From Clostridium sp. CAG:594 (lineage in GTDB: Bacteria; Bacillota_I; Bacilli_A; RF39; UBA660): a stretch of 38,242 nt of DNA. Shown in pieces: positions 1 to 7,538 of this stretch. The position numbers were made by a program, and so were the translations under genes. The stretch is from contig FR881490.1 of assembly GCA_000434835.1 (NCBI GenBank), forward strand, positions 157,260 through 195,501, in the 5' to 3' direction. The stretch's first letter is position 1. Each line of letters begins with the position of its first letter. The notes below the pieces were generated by a model. It did not search any database, was not told where the DNA came from, and saw only the letters and a program-made list of their open reading frames with translations.

Positions 1-688
1 TATAAAAATCAATTTCATTTATACCATATTTTTCGTTTATTATTTTCATAACGTTTTCTTTGATAGAATCACTACTTGATGGAATACTTCCAACTAATAT
101 GTTTAAATCTTCACCCTTTATTGCTTTACCAATTTTATTTTCATATTGTTCTTCTGCTAGGTGAGGTAATATATCAGTTATTGTAAATACTGGTTCATCT
201 TCTTTTTCACCTATATTTATTTCTACTTTTTCACCATTTGGTTTAACTACTACACCTTTAAGTGATAACGGAATAGTTGTCCACTGATACTTTTTAATTC
301 CACCATAATAATGTGTTTTAAAAAGTGCAAGTTTTGCATCTTCATAAAGTGGATTAGGTTTTAAATCTAGTCTTGGTGAATCTATGTGAGAACCAACTAG
401 GTTAAAACCATTTTCTAATTTTTCTTCTCCTATAACCGCCGCATACACACTTTTGTCTCTGTTAAGCATATATACTTTGTCACCAAAACTTAGTTTCTTT
501 ACGTTTTTAATATCGATAAAGCCATTAGATTTTAGCTTTTCTATGATGTATTTTGATGTTTCTCTTTCTGTTTTACATTCGTTTAAAAACGATATATACC
601 CATCAGAAAAATTAAATATTTCATCTTTTTCTTTGCTACTTAAATTTTTCCAACCACAAGTTTTTTTATTTAAAATATTCTTTTCCAT
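1..688 (-). CDS. apeA: M18 family zinc aminopeptidase, N-terminal part (cut by window edge)
   Basis: Cytosolic metallo-aminopeptidase that removes N-terminal residues from peptides. Only the first 229 codons are in the window; the rest lies beyond base 1. The stretch GSHIDSPRLDLKPNP carries the HxD zinc-binding motif of M18 enzymes, and the following KTHYYGGIKKYQW block is characteristic of the type-1 (ApeA) branch. The start ATG at 688 follows a strong TTAGGAGG ribosome binding site 5-6 bases upstream, and an extended -10 (TGGTATCAT, reverse complement of 706-714) lies just before that. Transcription is separated from the upstream MATE-like gene by a terminator. Assignment to the family is firm; the exact symbol is less so because only the N-terminal half is visible. 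Confidence 0.9.
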   Translation of the reverse strand, partial: MEKNILNKKTCGWKNLSSKEKDEIFNFSDGYISFLNECKTERETSKYIIEKLKSNGFIDIKNVKKLSFGDKVYMLNRDKSVYAAVIGEEKLENGFNLVGSHIDSPRLDLKPNPLYEDAKLALFKTHYYGGIKKYQWTTIPLSLKGVVVKPNGEKVEINIGEKEDEPVFTITDILPHLAEEQYENKIGKAIKGEDLNILVGSIPSSSDSIKENVMKIINEKYGINEIDFY

Positions 689-734
689 AATATCCTCCTA
701 ATTATATGATACCACGATAGCGAAAAATTATTGC

Positions 735-766
735 ATAAAAAAACGAACTAGGTTAAATAGTTCGAA
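735..766 (-). terminator. Rho-independent terminator of the MATE-like gene
   Basis: Read on the minus strand, CGAACTA and TAGTTCG (758-764 and 744-750) form a perfect 7-bp stem with a 7-base loop, followed by seven Ts. It sits 47 bases after the stop codon of the minus-strand transporter and before the aminopeptidase promoter. Confidence 0.85.
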
Positions 767-812
767 TTTAATGTAAATTATATTTTGTAATTTATATTTA
801 AAGTTTTAAAAT

Positions 813-1979
813 TTATTTTATTTCGAAAATGTTTCTAGATACAATTTTTGTATAGATATAATTATAAAGCATTTCTACTATTTGTCCTATGTAAGTGCAA
901 AAAGGATTATGAATAAATGAACATATTGTTCTTAATGTTTTTGCTATACCTGAGTGTAATGTTGGATTTGTATTAGTTTCTTTTGATTTTATTTGTAAAT
1001 AATGTTGCCTGATTGTTATTACTGGGAAAAATAGCATAAAAATTACTTGTACAGAAAAATAAATTAAAAATATAACTATATTTGGATTATATAATTTGTA
1101 TAAAATAAAAGACATTATGATTGAAGATAAAATTAGCATAAAGGATAATTTATAACCGTTTTTTAAATGTTCTTTAAAAGAAAAGTTTCCCTTGCTTACA
1201 TCTATGTGTGTAGTGGTCTGAATTGCATATATCATATCCCATTGTGTATCTGAGATGATACCTACAAATGTGGATGCTAATATATATTCCATACCAAATG
1301 AATATGAATTAATTTGTCCAAAAAAATAAATAATAAACATTAGTACATTTTCCACAATTCCAATAGAGCTATTTTTAATATTGTCTATTATTGAGATATT
1401 GAACTTAAACTTTTTGATGTTAGAAAGCAATATAGCAAATAATATAACGCCCATTACAATTATTGTTCCGACTGATGTTATATGTTGATTTTTAGTAATA
1501 AGTGCAAGTACAATAATTAATATTAAATTGATAATATTAAATAATATACTTATTAAATTGGCTTTTTTATTTTTTTTATCATAATATAACTTTTCTAATA
1601 TAAGCTTAAGAACGTAAGAGTAAAATATGTTAAACATAGAGTAAATTGTAAATGTTCTAAAAACAGATACATCAACGTTCATTATTGAAATGAAATTATT
1701 ACATTCAAAAATTAATAGTAATAAAGTTAATATACCAATAAATGTTCCTAAAAAAACATTAGAATAAACTATATCATTATTTTTCTTTTTTTCTGCTGTA
1801 ATATTAGGGCCTACTGCAAAAATATAATAAAATATATAAAATAAAAACTGGATAGGGTATGTAACTGAAAATGTAATAACTAAATCCTTGGTTAATATAA
1901 GACCTAATGCATTCCATATTACAATAGGTATTATTGATAGTAATAAAGTATCAAAACTAATTTGTAGTAGTCTTTTCAT
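813..1979 (-). CDS. MATE/flippase-like polytopic membrane protein
   Basis: A 388-residue, very hydrophobic protein with about ten to twelve predicted membrane segments and few conserved polar motifs. The layout of paired helices, and stretches such as FGQINSYSFGMEY, resemble the MATE/MOP exporter superfamily, which exports drugs or flips lipid-linked molecules across the cytoplasmic membrane. Full MATE proteins are usually 440-460 residues, so this one is short. Its start overlaps the end of the upstream HAD phosphatase gene by 23 bases, so the two are probably co-transcribed and translationally coupled. Substrate is unknown, and a different polytopic family cannot be excluded from sequence alone. 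Confidence 0.55.
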   Translation of the reverse strand: MKRLLQISFDTLLLSIIPIVIWNALGLILTKDLVITFSVTYPIQFLFYIFYYIFAVGPNITAEKKKNNDIVYSNVFLGTFIGILTLLLLIFECNNFISIMNVDVSVFRTFTIYSMFNIFYSYVLKLILEKLYYDKKNKKANLISILFNIINLILIIVLALITKNQHITSVGTIIVMGVILFAILLSNIKKFKFNISIIDNIKNSSIGIVENVLMFIIYFFGQINSYSFGMEYILASTFVGIISDTQWDMIYAIQTTTHIDVSKGNFSFKEHLKNGYKLSFMLILSSIIMSFILYKLYNPNIVIFLIYFSVQVIFMLFFPVITIRQHYLQIKSKETNTNPTLHSGIAKTLRTICSFIHNPFCTYIGQIVEMLYNYIYTKIVSRNIFEIK

Positions 1980-2561
1980 TATTAATTACATTTGTTATTT
2001 GATAATAAACATCATACCAAGTATATGCTCTATAAATATTTTTTCCATTACATACTTTATTATATGATGCATTAAAGCATACAACTGGTATAATTTCAGA
2101 TATATTATTAATATTTTCCACTTTATCTTCTATCATTATATTTATATTATTTTCCTTGCATATTTCAAGTTTATCTTCAGGACTAAAGATTATTTTATTA
2201 TAATTTATGTTATTTTTTTCTAGCCATTTTGTAACGATATTTCTCATTTCTTTACCCAATTCGTCATTTCTATTAGTAAGATATCTTGCTGTTACAATAT
2301 ATATTTCATATCCCATATTTTTTAATTTATCAATTACTTCACCAGCGAATTTTCTTGCCGGTTCATTTTTTGCGTAATCATATAAATAATCATGCCAAAA
2401 AAGAGAATCCATTTCATTTGTTGCATCAAAAACGTCTTCACTATCATATCCGCTTGGATTTACGATGTTTTTATTATATTTTATAAAAAATTTACTACCG
2501 ACTTCTAGTTGCCATTTTTCAAAGTCAGTTAAAACACCATCTATGTCTTACCTATTCTCAT
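1957..2561 (-). pseudogene. HAD-family 5'-nucleotidase (NT5C-like), broken by a one-base frameshift near its start
   Basis: The minus strand from ATG 2561 reads MRIG, then shifts frame at 2548-2549; the other frame continues DIDGVLTDFEKWQ and runs to the stop at 1957. Restoring one base (GGTAAGAC to GGTATAGAC) would give MRIGIDIDGVLTDFE, the expected start of an HAD 5'(3')-nucleotidase, with the DxD nucleophile motif. An AAAGG ribosome binding site lies 9 bases before ATG 2561, supporting that start. Later motifs are present: IVTARY (motif II Thr) and IMIEDKVEN (motif IV). Translation from the internal ATG at 2412 would give 151 residues lacking the catalytic aspartates. It is either a real recent null mutation or a one-base sequence error. 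It overlaps the downstream MATE-like gene. Confidence 0.8.
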
Positions 2562-2611
2562 AAAACTTAACCTTTCTAATAATCTTTAATTATTTTACCA
2601 TAAAACTAAGT

Positions 2612-2643
2612 ATATTAAAACTCGAACTATAAATAGCTCGAGT
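2612..2643 (-). terminator. Hairpin terminator, minus strand
   Basis: ACTCGAGCTA (reverse complement of 2634-2643) pairs with TAGTTCGAGT (2620-2629) in a 10-bp stem with one G-T pair and loop TTTA, followed by TTTT. No minus-strand gene ends here now; it lies 18 bases after a copy of the GGCACCA tRNA 3' end, so it looks like the terminator of a lost tRNA gene. Confidence 0.6.
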
Positions 2644-2662
2644 ATTAATCAATTATGGTGCC
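2638..2662. repeat. 25-bp direct repeat, left copy (tRNA-Thr 3' end plus flank)
   Basis: Identical over 25 bases to 4519-4543, where it is the last four bases of tRNA-Thr, its CCA and 18 bases of downstream sequence. Here the tRNA body is missing. The two copies flank the ABC exporter gene, as att sites or a broken tRNA duplication would. Confidence 0.85.
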
Positions 2663-2781
2663 CTAAAGGAAGAAGTGGAACAACTTCTAGAACAAAAGAA
2701 ATAGTTAGTAATAACTATTAACTAATATTGATATATTTTAAAATAAATTTGAATACATTTATAAAATATCAAAAAAAATTA

Positions 2782-2790
2782 TGGTAAAAT
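2782..2790 (+). promoter_or_regulatory. Extended -10 promoter of the ABC exporter
   Basis: TGGTAAAAT is an extended -10 (TGn plus TAAAAT) about 18 bases before the likely start codon. No good -35 is visible 17 bases upstream. The 246 bases between 2562 and 2807 otherwise hold only the terminator and repeat listed separately. Confidence 0.45.
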
Positions 2791-2807
2791 TATATCGAGG
2801 TGTTTTT

Positions 2808-4397
2808 ATGATGTATCCATTTAAAGTATTAAATAAGAAAAAATATGCTTTATGTTTTATAAATGCTTTTTTAGAAAATATATGTTTATATATAATGCCA
2901 GTTATACTGTCAATATTTTTAACTGTACCATTTAGTTTAGAAAAATTTAAATGGTTAATTATACTTACAATTGCAATTAAAATATTAGAAATATTTTTTA
3001 ATATTTTATGGAATACAAAAGTAGAACCTTTTCTTGAAGTTAGTAAAAAAGATTTACAAATAGCTTATTTTAAAAGATTATGTAATATGAATGTTTCTAG
3101 AATAAATAACACTCATACAGGTTATTTAAAAAAGCAATTAGATATAATAAGTGAAGAAACGGTTGCTCTTTTAGATGAGATAATGATGACAGTAAATGGA
3201 TTTTGTGTTGCCATTACTATATTTTTAATTCAAGTATGGACACAAAGTTATATTATGTTTATAGTATGTTTAATTTTTACAATCATTATCGTTGTTTATA
3301 ACGTTATAATTACAAAATCGAATGTTAAAATTCAAGAAGAATATAATGATACAAATGCAAAATATAATGCAACTGCAGTTGATTTCTTACAAAATGTTAA
3401 AATAGTAAAAAACTTTGATGCTCTAAATTATGCAACAGCAACGATGAATAAAAAATTTGATGTTGTAAAAAATCCATTAAAAAAATCACACATATTTCAT
3501 TCGATGAGATCTGATGGTATTAATGGATTGGTTTATCTGATGTATGCAATTATATTAATTAGTTTATTTTTTAGAATGAAAAATGGGGATGATGTATTTA
3601 GTTATATAGTTTTCTATTCCTCAATGTTTAGTGGATTAAACGTTGAATTAAAAGGTGTGGCATCATTGTTTATTCATTATAATAAATTTAAATCAGCAAA
3701 TAATCAAATAGAAAAAATGATTATAGAAGAAGAACCACAAAATAAAACTAGAAATTGGAATAACATAACTCTTAAAGATATTGAATTTAAATATAATGAT
3801 GAAAGTAATACTATTATTAAAATTCCTAGTTTTTCATTAAATAAAAAAGATAAAATTAGCATTGTTGGTGAATCAGGTCAAGGGAAATCCACATTTTTAT
3901 CTCTGTTTTGTAGATTTTATGATATTGATGATAAAAACTATTTAAAGGATGGCACACCAACATCAAAAATTCCAGATATTGCTTATATCTCTCAAGAATC
4001 TGATTTGTTTGATTTGACTATTAAAGAAAATCTATGTTTAGGTAAAAGAATTTCAAATGAAACTTTAAATGAATATTTAAAAGATGCAGGATTAGATGAA
4101 TGGATAAATGATTTAGAAAATGGATTAGATACTCTTGTAGGTGAAAAAGGAATTAAGCTATCCGCAGGACAAAAACAACGACTAAATATAATAAGAGGAA
4201 TTTTATTAGATAAAGAAATTTACATTTTAGATGAACCTACATCTAACCTGGATAGTTTATCAGAAAATAAAATTTATGATATGATTAACAAATATTTAAA
4301 AAATAAAACTTGTCTTATAGTTACTCACAGACCAAAACTAACTGAAATATGTAATAAGCATTACTATTTTGATAAAAGAGTAATGCTAGAAAAATAG
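2808..4397 (+). CDS. ABC exporter half-transporter (membrane domain fused to ATPase)
   Basis: Type IV-fold (ABC-B style) exporter that couples ATP hydrolysis to export of an unknown substrate, probably as a homodimer. Residues about 10-300 hold six predicted membrane helices; the C-terminal ATPase domain has Walker A GESGQGKST (354-362), Q-loop ISQES (near 396), signature LSAGQKQRL (451-459), Walker B IYILDEPTS and switch His in VTHRP (507). An in-frame ATG exists at 2781, but it sits inside the promoter; the AGGTG site at 2798-2802 points to ATG 2808 (529 residues). The gene stands alone between 25-bp repeats on the strand opposite to its neighbours, which suggests it arrived as a cargo gene. 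A terminator follows 69 bases downstream. Confidence 0.88.
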   Translation: MMYPFKVLNKKKYALCFINAFLENICLYIMPVILSIFLTVPFSLEKFKWLIILTIAIKILEIFFNILWNTKVEPFLEVSKKDLQIAYFKRLCNMNVSRINNTHTGYLKKQLDIISEETVALLDEIMMTVNGFCVAITIFLIQVWTQSYIMFIVCLIFTIIIVVYNVIITKSNVKIQEEYNDTNAKYNATAVDFLQNVKIVKNFDALNYATATMNKKFDVVKNPLKKSHIFHSMRSDGINGLVYLMYAIILISLFFRMKNGDDVFSYIVFYSSMFSGLNVELKGVASLFIHYNKFKSANNQIEKMIIEEEPQNKTRNWNNITLKDIEFKYNDESNTIIKIPSFSLNKKDKISIVGESGQGKSTFLSLFCRFYDIDDKNYLKDGTPTSKIPDIAYISQESDLFDLTIKENLCLGKRISNETLNEYLKDAGLDEWINDLENGLDTLVGEKGIKLSAGQKQRLNIIRGILLDKEIYILDEPTSNLDSLSENKIYDMINKYLKNKTCLIVTHRPKLTEICNKHYYFDKRVMLEK

Positions 4398-4466
4398 TTT
4401 ATAAACTATTTTCACACGTTTATTAATTGCATCAATATGCAAGTGCATCAATAAATTGACAAAAAT

Positions 4467-4506
4467 AAAACTACTTTCAATTTAATTTGAGAGTAGTTTT
4501 TATATT
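4467..4506 (+). terminator. Terminator after the ABC exporter, also usable on the minus strand
   Basis: AAAACTACTTTCAA (4467-4480) pairs with TTGAGAGTAGTTTT (4487-4500) with one T-G pair, followed by Ts on the plus strand. The minus strand reads the same hairpin followed by ATTTTTG, so it can also end the tRNA transcript. Confidence 0.8.
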
Positions 4507-4518
4507 ATCTCGAGAAGT

Positions 4519-4543
4519 TCGAGTATTAATCAATTATGGTGCC
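4519..4543. repeat. 25-bp direct repeat, right copy (overlaps tRNA-Thr 3' end)
   Basis: Matches 2638-2662 exactly. It includes the final GGC of the acceptor stem, the discriminator A, the encoded CCA and 18 bases beyond. Confidence 0.85.
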
Positions 4544-4610
4544 GCTTGTAAGAATCGAACTTACAGCTAATCATTACGAGTGACTTGTTTTACCATTAAA
4601 CTAAAGCGGC
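4537..4610 (-). tRNA. tRNA-Thr (anticodon CGT)
   Basis: A full cloverleaf can be drawn on the minus strand: acceptor GCCGCTT/AAGCGGC, D arm GTTT/AAAC around AATGGTA, anticodon stem AGTCA/TGATT with loop CTCGTAA, a 4-base variable loop, T arm GTAAG/CTTAC with loop TTCGATT, discriminator A and encoded CCA. Anticodon CGT reads threonine ACG. It begins only 10 bases after the stop codon of the UPF0316 gene with no promoter between, so it is probably cut from a shared transcript. Confidence 0.95.
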
Positions 4611-4620
4611 ATTTTAAGTT

Positions 4621-5127
4621 CTATTTAAAGAACCCGTTTACTACGTATTTTGTTTCATTAATTACCATAAACGCATTTCTATCAATAGTATTAATTATTT
4701 TCTTTAAATCGTCTAAGTGTCTTTTATCAACTTCAATAAAAAGCATTTGCTTCCTTTTGTTATCCATACCAGTACATTCTACTTTGGAAAACGCATAACC
4801 TGAATCTGTTATTTTACTTATCTTATTTTTATCATCCATGATAACTTGGACTGATACTTTTCCTTTTATAAACTTGTTAGATAAAGTTGTTCCAACAAAC
4901 GTACCAACGGCATACCCACCTGCATAAGAAAGTGCTATCCACAAACTTTTGATGTTGGTGTTTAATGCTTCTTTTACAACTAAAAACCATATTATTACAT
5001 CAAAAAATCCTATTACGGTTGCAAGCATTCTTTTGCTTTTAACAGTTAGTACCGTAACAAATGTACCTAGTGATACATCTACTATTCTTGCTAGAAAAAT
5101 AGTTACACATATCTTAAGTAATCCCAT
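4621..5127 (-). CDS. UPF0316 membrane protein (DUF5698 plus DUF2179, YebE-like)
   Basis: A 168-residue protein of the UPF0316 family. The N-terminal 80 residues hold three membrane helices (DUF5698), with the typical ARIVDVSLGTF stretch near residue 13; the C-terminal half is a soluble DUF2179 domain (about 90-165). Molecular function is unknown in the family; DUF2179 domains are proposed ligand or nucleotide sensors. The start at 5127 follows an AAGGAG site with 9-base spacing. tRNA-Thr lies 10 bases downstream and appears to share the transcript. Confidence 0.85.
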   Translation of the reverse strand: MGLLKICVTIFLARIVDVSLGTFVTVLTVKSKRMLATVIGFFDVIIWFLVVKEALNTNIKSLWIALSYAGGYAVGTFVGTTLSNKFIKGKVSVQVIMDDKNKISKITDSGYAFSKVECTGMDNKRKQMLFIEVDKRHLDDLKKIINTIDRNAFMVINETKYVVNGFFK

Positions 5128-5177
5128 ATTCGTCTTCTCCTTATTGCATTTTTATAATAACATAATTATTTTCAATC

Positions 5178-5206
5178 TTCAATAAAAAAATGACTTGTGA
5201 TATAAT
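5178..5206 (+). promoter_or_regulatory. Promoter of the 245-residue membrane protein
   Basis: TTCAAT (5178-5183), 17 bases, then TATAAT (5201-5206) with a TGA extension. Divergent from the UPF0316 gene. Confidence 0.6.
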
Positions 5207-5227
5207 AAAATTATTGGAGGAATCATT

Positions 5228-5965
5228 ATGAATAAAAAAATTAATATTATAAAAAATGCTTATATATTGTTTATTATTAACGTTATCATCTTTATTACTA
5301 TGGTATTTTTTAGAAGTTTATATTCTAAATTAGGGTACAATGCTACTTTAATTAACGTTTTTATGGTAGTTAATATTGTTTTACTAGTACTAGGAATAGT
5401 ATTTAACGTTTTATTCTTAAAAGATCCTAATAAATATGATAATAAAAGAGTTGGAATTATAATTATCGCGTCTTTTGTAGTTTATTTACTTTTGAATATA
5501 GTGGGTACTTATTTTATAAATAAAAGTTTAAGTAGTGGTTATACAAAAATGAATAGTAAGTTATCTTCATATTGTGATACTTATGGATGTGATAGGTATG
5601 AGACTATACAAAAAAATGGATATGAACAGTTTATTATTAAAAAGACATACTTTGATTATAACAACGTAGAAAATGATATTAAGATAACAACTGAGTATGA
5701 CAAGGACAAAGTATTAGGCGTAAAAGCAGAAGTATATTCTCAAAACGAAATGTTTTCTGAAACATTAATAAAGGATGTATTAAAAGATTATTTTTATAAT
5801 TTCGGATACGAAGTAAAAGAAGATTTAATAAAAAAGGCATTTGATGAGAGATTTTCATCTAGCACAAGTGATGATAATGCAACGTATAAAGTAGAAGAAA
5901 TATATGATGGTGATGAATTAGATAAAATTAAAACAACCATATTTTTGAATTTAAAACAAGACTAG
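5228..5965 (+). CDS. Membrane protein of unknown function with an outer C-terminal domain
   Basis: No family recognised. 245 residues. Three hydrophobic segments (about 11-30, 38-62 and 75-97) are followed by a soluble region of about 145 residues rich in Lys, Asp and Tyr that begins with a two-cysteine stretch, YCDTYGCDRYE, which could form a disulfide or bind metal. The start follows GGAGG at 5217-5221. A terminator hairpin overlaps its last codons. The following gene is also a small membrane-anchored protein, but it has its own ribosome binding site after the terminator. Confidence 0.7.
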   Translation: MNKKINIIKNAYILFIINVIIFITMVFFRSLYSKLGYNATLINVFMVVNIVLLVLGIVFNVLFLKDPNKYDNKRVGIIIIASFVVYLLLNIVGTYFINKSLSSGYTKMNSKLSSYCDTYGCDRYETIQKNGYEQFIIKKTYFDYNNVENDIKITTEYDKDKVLGVKAEVYSQNEMFSETLIKDVLKDYFYNFGYEVKEDLIKKAFDERFSSSTSDDNATYKVEEIYDGDELDKIKTTIFLNLKQD

Positions 5966-5980
5966 TTCTTGTTTTTTTTT
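5955..5980 (+). terminator. Terminator overlapping the stop codon
   Basis: AACAAGA/TCTTGTT, a 7-bp stem, has the TAG stop in its 5-base loop and is followed by nine Ts. Confidence 0.85.
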
Positions 5981-6022
5981 AATTTTTTTGTTATCATTAT
6001 GGAAGATAATAGGGGTGATATT

Positions 6023-6595
6023 ATGCAGATATTAAGTGCTAGTCCAGCGCTTATCGCATCAGTTGTTATATTTGTTGTTTGTGTTGTAATAGGCTTTTTT
6101 GGAGATAAAAGATTGAAGGATGAAAAAATGTTAAAAGAACAATCAGAAAAGGATGAAAATAAAGTTCAAACAACTAGCGATATAGAAAGTAGTGAAGATA
6201 ATAAAGAAGAAGCTCCTTTAATTACTAGTCAAAATATTAATAATTTAGATAGTAATAATATTAATGACCTTAGTAATTTATATTCAATTGGAAATAATGT
6301 GAATAATAACATCGATAACGTGGCTATGCCAAATATGCAGGAGCCTAATCATGATTTAAATAATCCTGTTATTAATAATAATTCAGCAATTAATGAAGAA
6401 CCTTTAGCATCAAATCCATCTTTTAATATGCCAGTTCAAAATGAACCGGTAAATTCAGTTGCAACTAATCAAAGTAGTGCGGGTATAGAACCTAATTTAA
6501 ATACACAAAATACTTTAAATTCTACCAATAATGGTATGCCACAACCATTTGATGGACAAATTACTTCTGATGATTCTATAAATAATATGTTTTAA
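6023..6595 (+). CDS. Single-pass membrane protein with Asn-rich tail
   Basis: Function not recognised. 190 residues: one N-terminal membrane helix (about 7-26), a charged stretch to about residue 60, then about 130 residues of low-complexity sequence rich in Asn, Ser and Pro, which is likely disordered. An upstream in-frame ATG at 5969 lies inside the previous terminator; the AGGGGTG site (6011-6017) fixes ATG 6023. Low-complexity Asn runs are partly a by-product of AT-rich composition, since AAT is favoured. A terminator follows directly. Confidence 0.65.
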   Translation: MQILSASPALIASVVIFVVCVVIGFFGDKRLKDEKMLKEQSEKDENKVQTTSDIESSEDNKEEAPLITSQNINNLDSNNINDLSNLYSIGNNVNNNIDNVAMPNMQEPNHDLNNPVINNNSAINEEPLASNPSFNMPVQNEPVNSVATNQSSAGIEPNLNTQNTLNSTNNGMPQPFDGQITSDDSINNMF

Positions 6596-6601
6596 AAAAA
6601 T

Positions 6602-6625
6602 TCCTTATAAAATAAGGAGTTTTTC
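6602..6625 (+). terminator. Terminator
   Basis: TCCTTAT (6602-6608), loop AAA, ATAAGGA (6612-6618), then GTTTTTC. Confidence 0.85.
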
Positions 6626-6664
6626 TTTATGACTAAAATTTAATTAAAAAATATCTGATAATTA

Positions 6665-6673
6665 TGGTATAAT
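6665..6673 (+). promoter_or_regulatory. Extended -10 promoter of the cdaA operon
   Basis: TGGTATAAT, a perfect extended -10, lies 46 bases before the cdaA start. No clear -35 is seen. Confidence 0.65.
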
Positions 6674-6719
6674 TTTGGTATATATCATTAAAGAGAATAA
6701 AAAGGTTTTAGGAGGAATT

Positions 6720-7538
6720 ATGACAGTAGATAATATATTAACTATTATAAAAGATATAATTGATGTCTGTCTTGTATGGGCAGGAGTATACTTTATATTA
6801 AAAAGTATAAAAAATAACGTTAAGTTTACGATGTTATTTAAAGGAATAATAATAATTGTGATAATTAAGCTTATAAGTGATTTATTTGACTTAACTGCAA
6901 TAGGACTATTATTAGAGTATGTAGTTATGTGGGGACCACTTGCACTTGTTATTATTTTCCAACCGGAAATTCGTTCTGTATTAGAACAACTAGGTAGATC
7001 ACAATTACTTGGAAGACATAAGGTGCTAACTATATCTGAAAGAGAAAGAATAGTATATGAAATAGGTTTGTCTTTAGAGTATTTGAAAAAGCATCGTATA
7101 GGGGCTTTAATTGTAATTGAAAGGGATACTTCTCTTTCTGAATATATAGAAAGATCTAAAAAGTTGTATGCCGATATATCTAACGAACTTTTAGATGCAA
7201 TCTTTTTCCCAGATAATCCACTTCATGATGGTGGCGTTATAATACAAGGGGATAAGGTTACTTGTGCTGGAGCTGTATTTCCTACAACAGTAGAAATGAA
7301 GTTCAGCAAAAGACTTGGTACAAGACATAGAGCAGCAATCGGAATAAGTGAAGAAAGTGATGCTATTGCAATTATAGTATCAGAAGAAACTGGTAGAATT
7401 TCGATAGCAATAAATGGTGATTTAAATTATAATTTATCTTTGGATGAGGCTAAAATGCTTATATTAGATGAATTAAAACCAAAGAAAGCTGCAGAGTTTG
7501 ACTATGAAATAGATGAGGATGGTGATATTGATGAGTAA
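6720..7538 (+). CDS. cdaA: Diadenylate cyclase CdaA (c-di-AMP synthase)
   Basis: Makes cyclic di-AMP from two ATP at the membrane; c-di-AMP controls potassium uptake, osmotic balance and wall homeostasis in Bacillota. 272 residues, like B. subtilis CdaA (about 273). Three N-terminal helices (about 12-75), then the DAC domain with NPLHDGG (166-172) and GTRHRAAIG (200-208). The usual DGA motif reads DGG here, a conservative change. The start ATG 6720 follows TAGGAGG; an in-frame ATG at 6675 lies too close to the promoter to be used. Its last 8 bases overlap cdaR, so the two are translationally coupled. Confidence 0.96.
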   Translation: MTVDNILTIIKDIIDVCLVWAGVYFILKSIKNNVKFTMLFKGIIIIVIIKLISDLFDLTAIGLLLEYVVMWGPLALVIIFQPEIRSVLEQLGRSQLLGRHKVLTISERERIVYEIGLSLEYLKKHRIGALIVIERDTSLSEYIERSKKLYADISNELLDAIFFPDNPLHDGGVIIQGDKVTCAGAVFPTTVEMKFSKRLGTRHRAAIGISEESDAIAIIVSEETGRISIAINGDLNYNLSLDEAKMLILDELKPKKAAEFDYEIDEDGDIDE

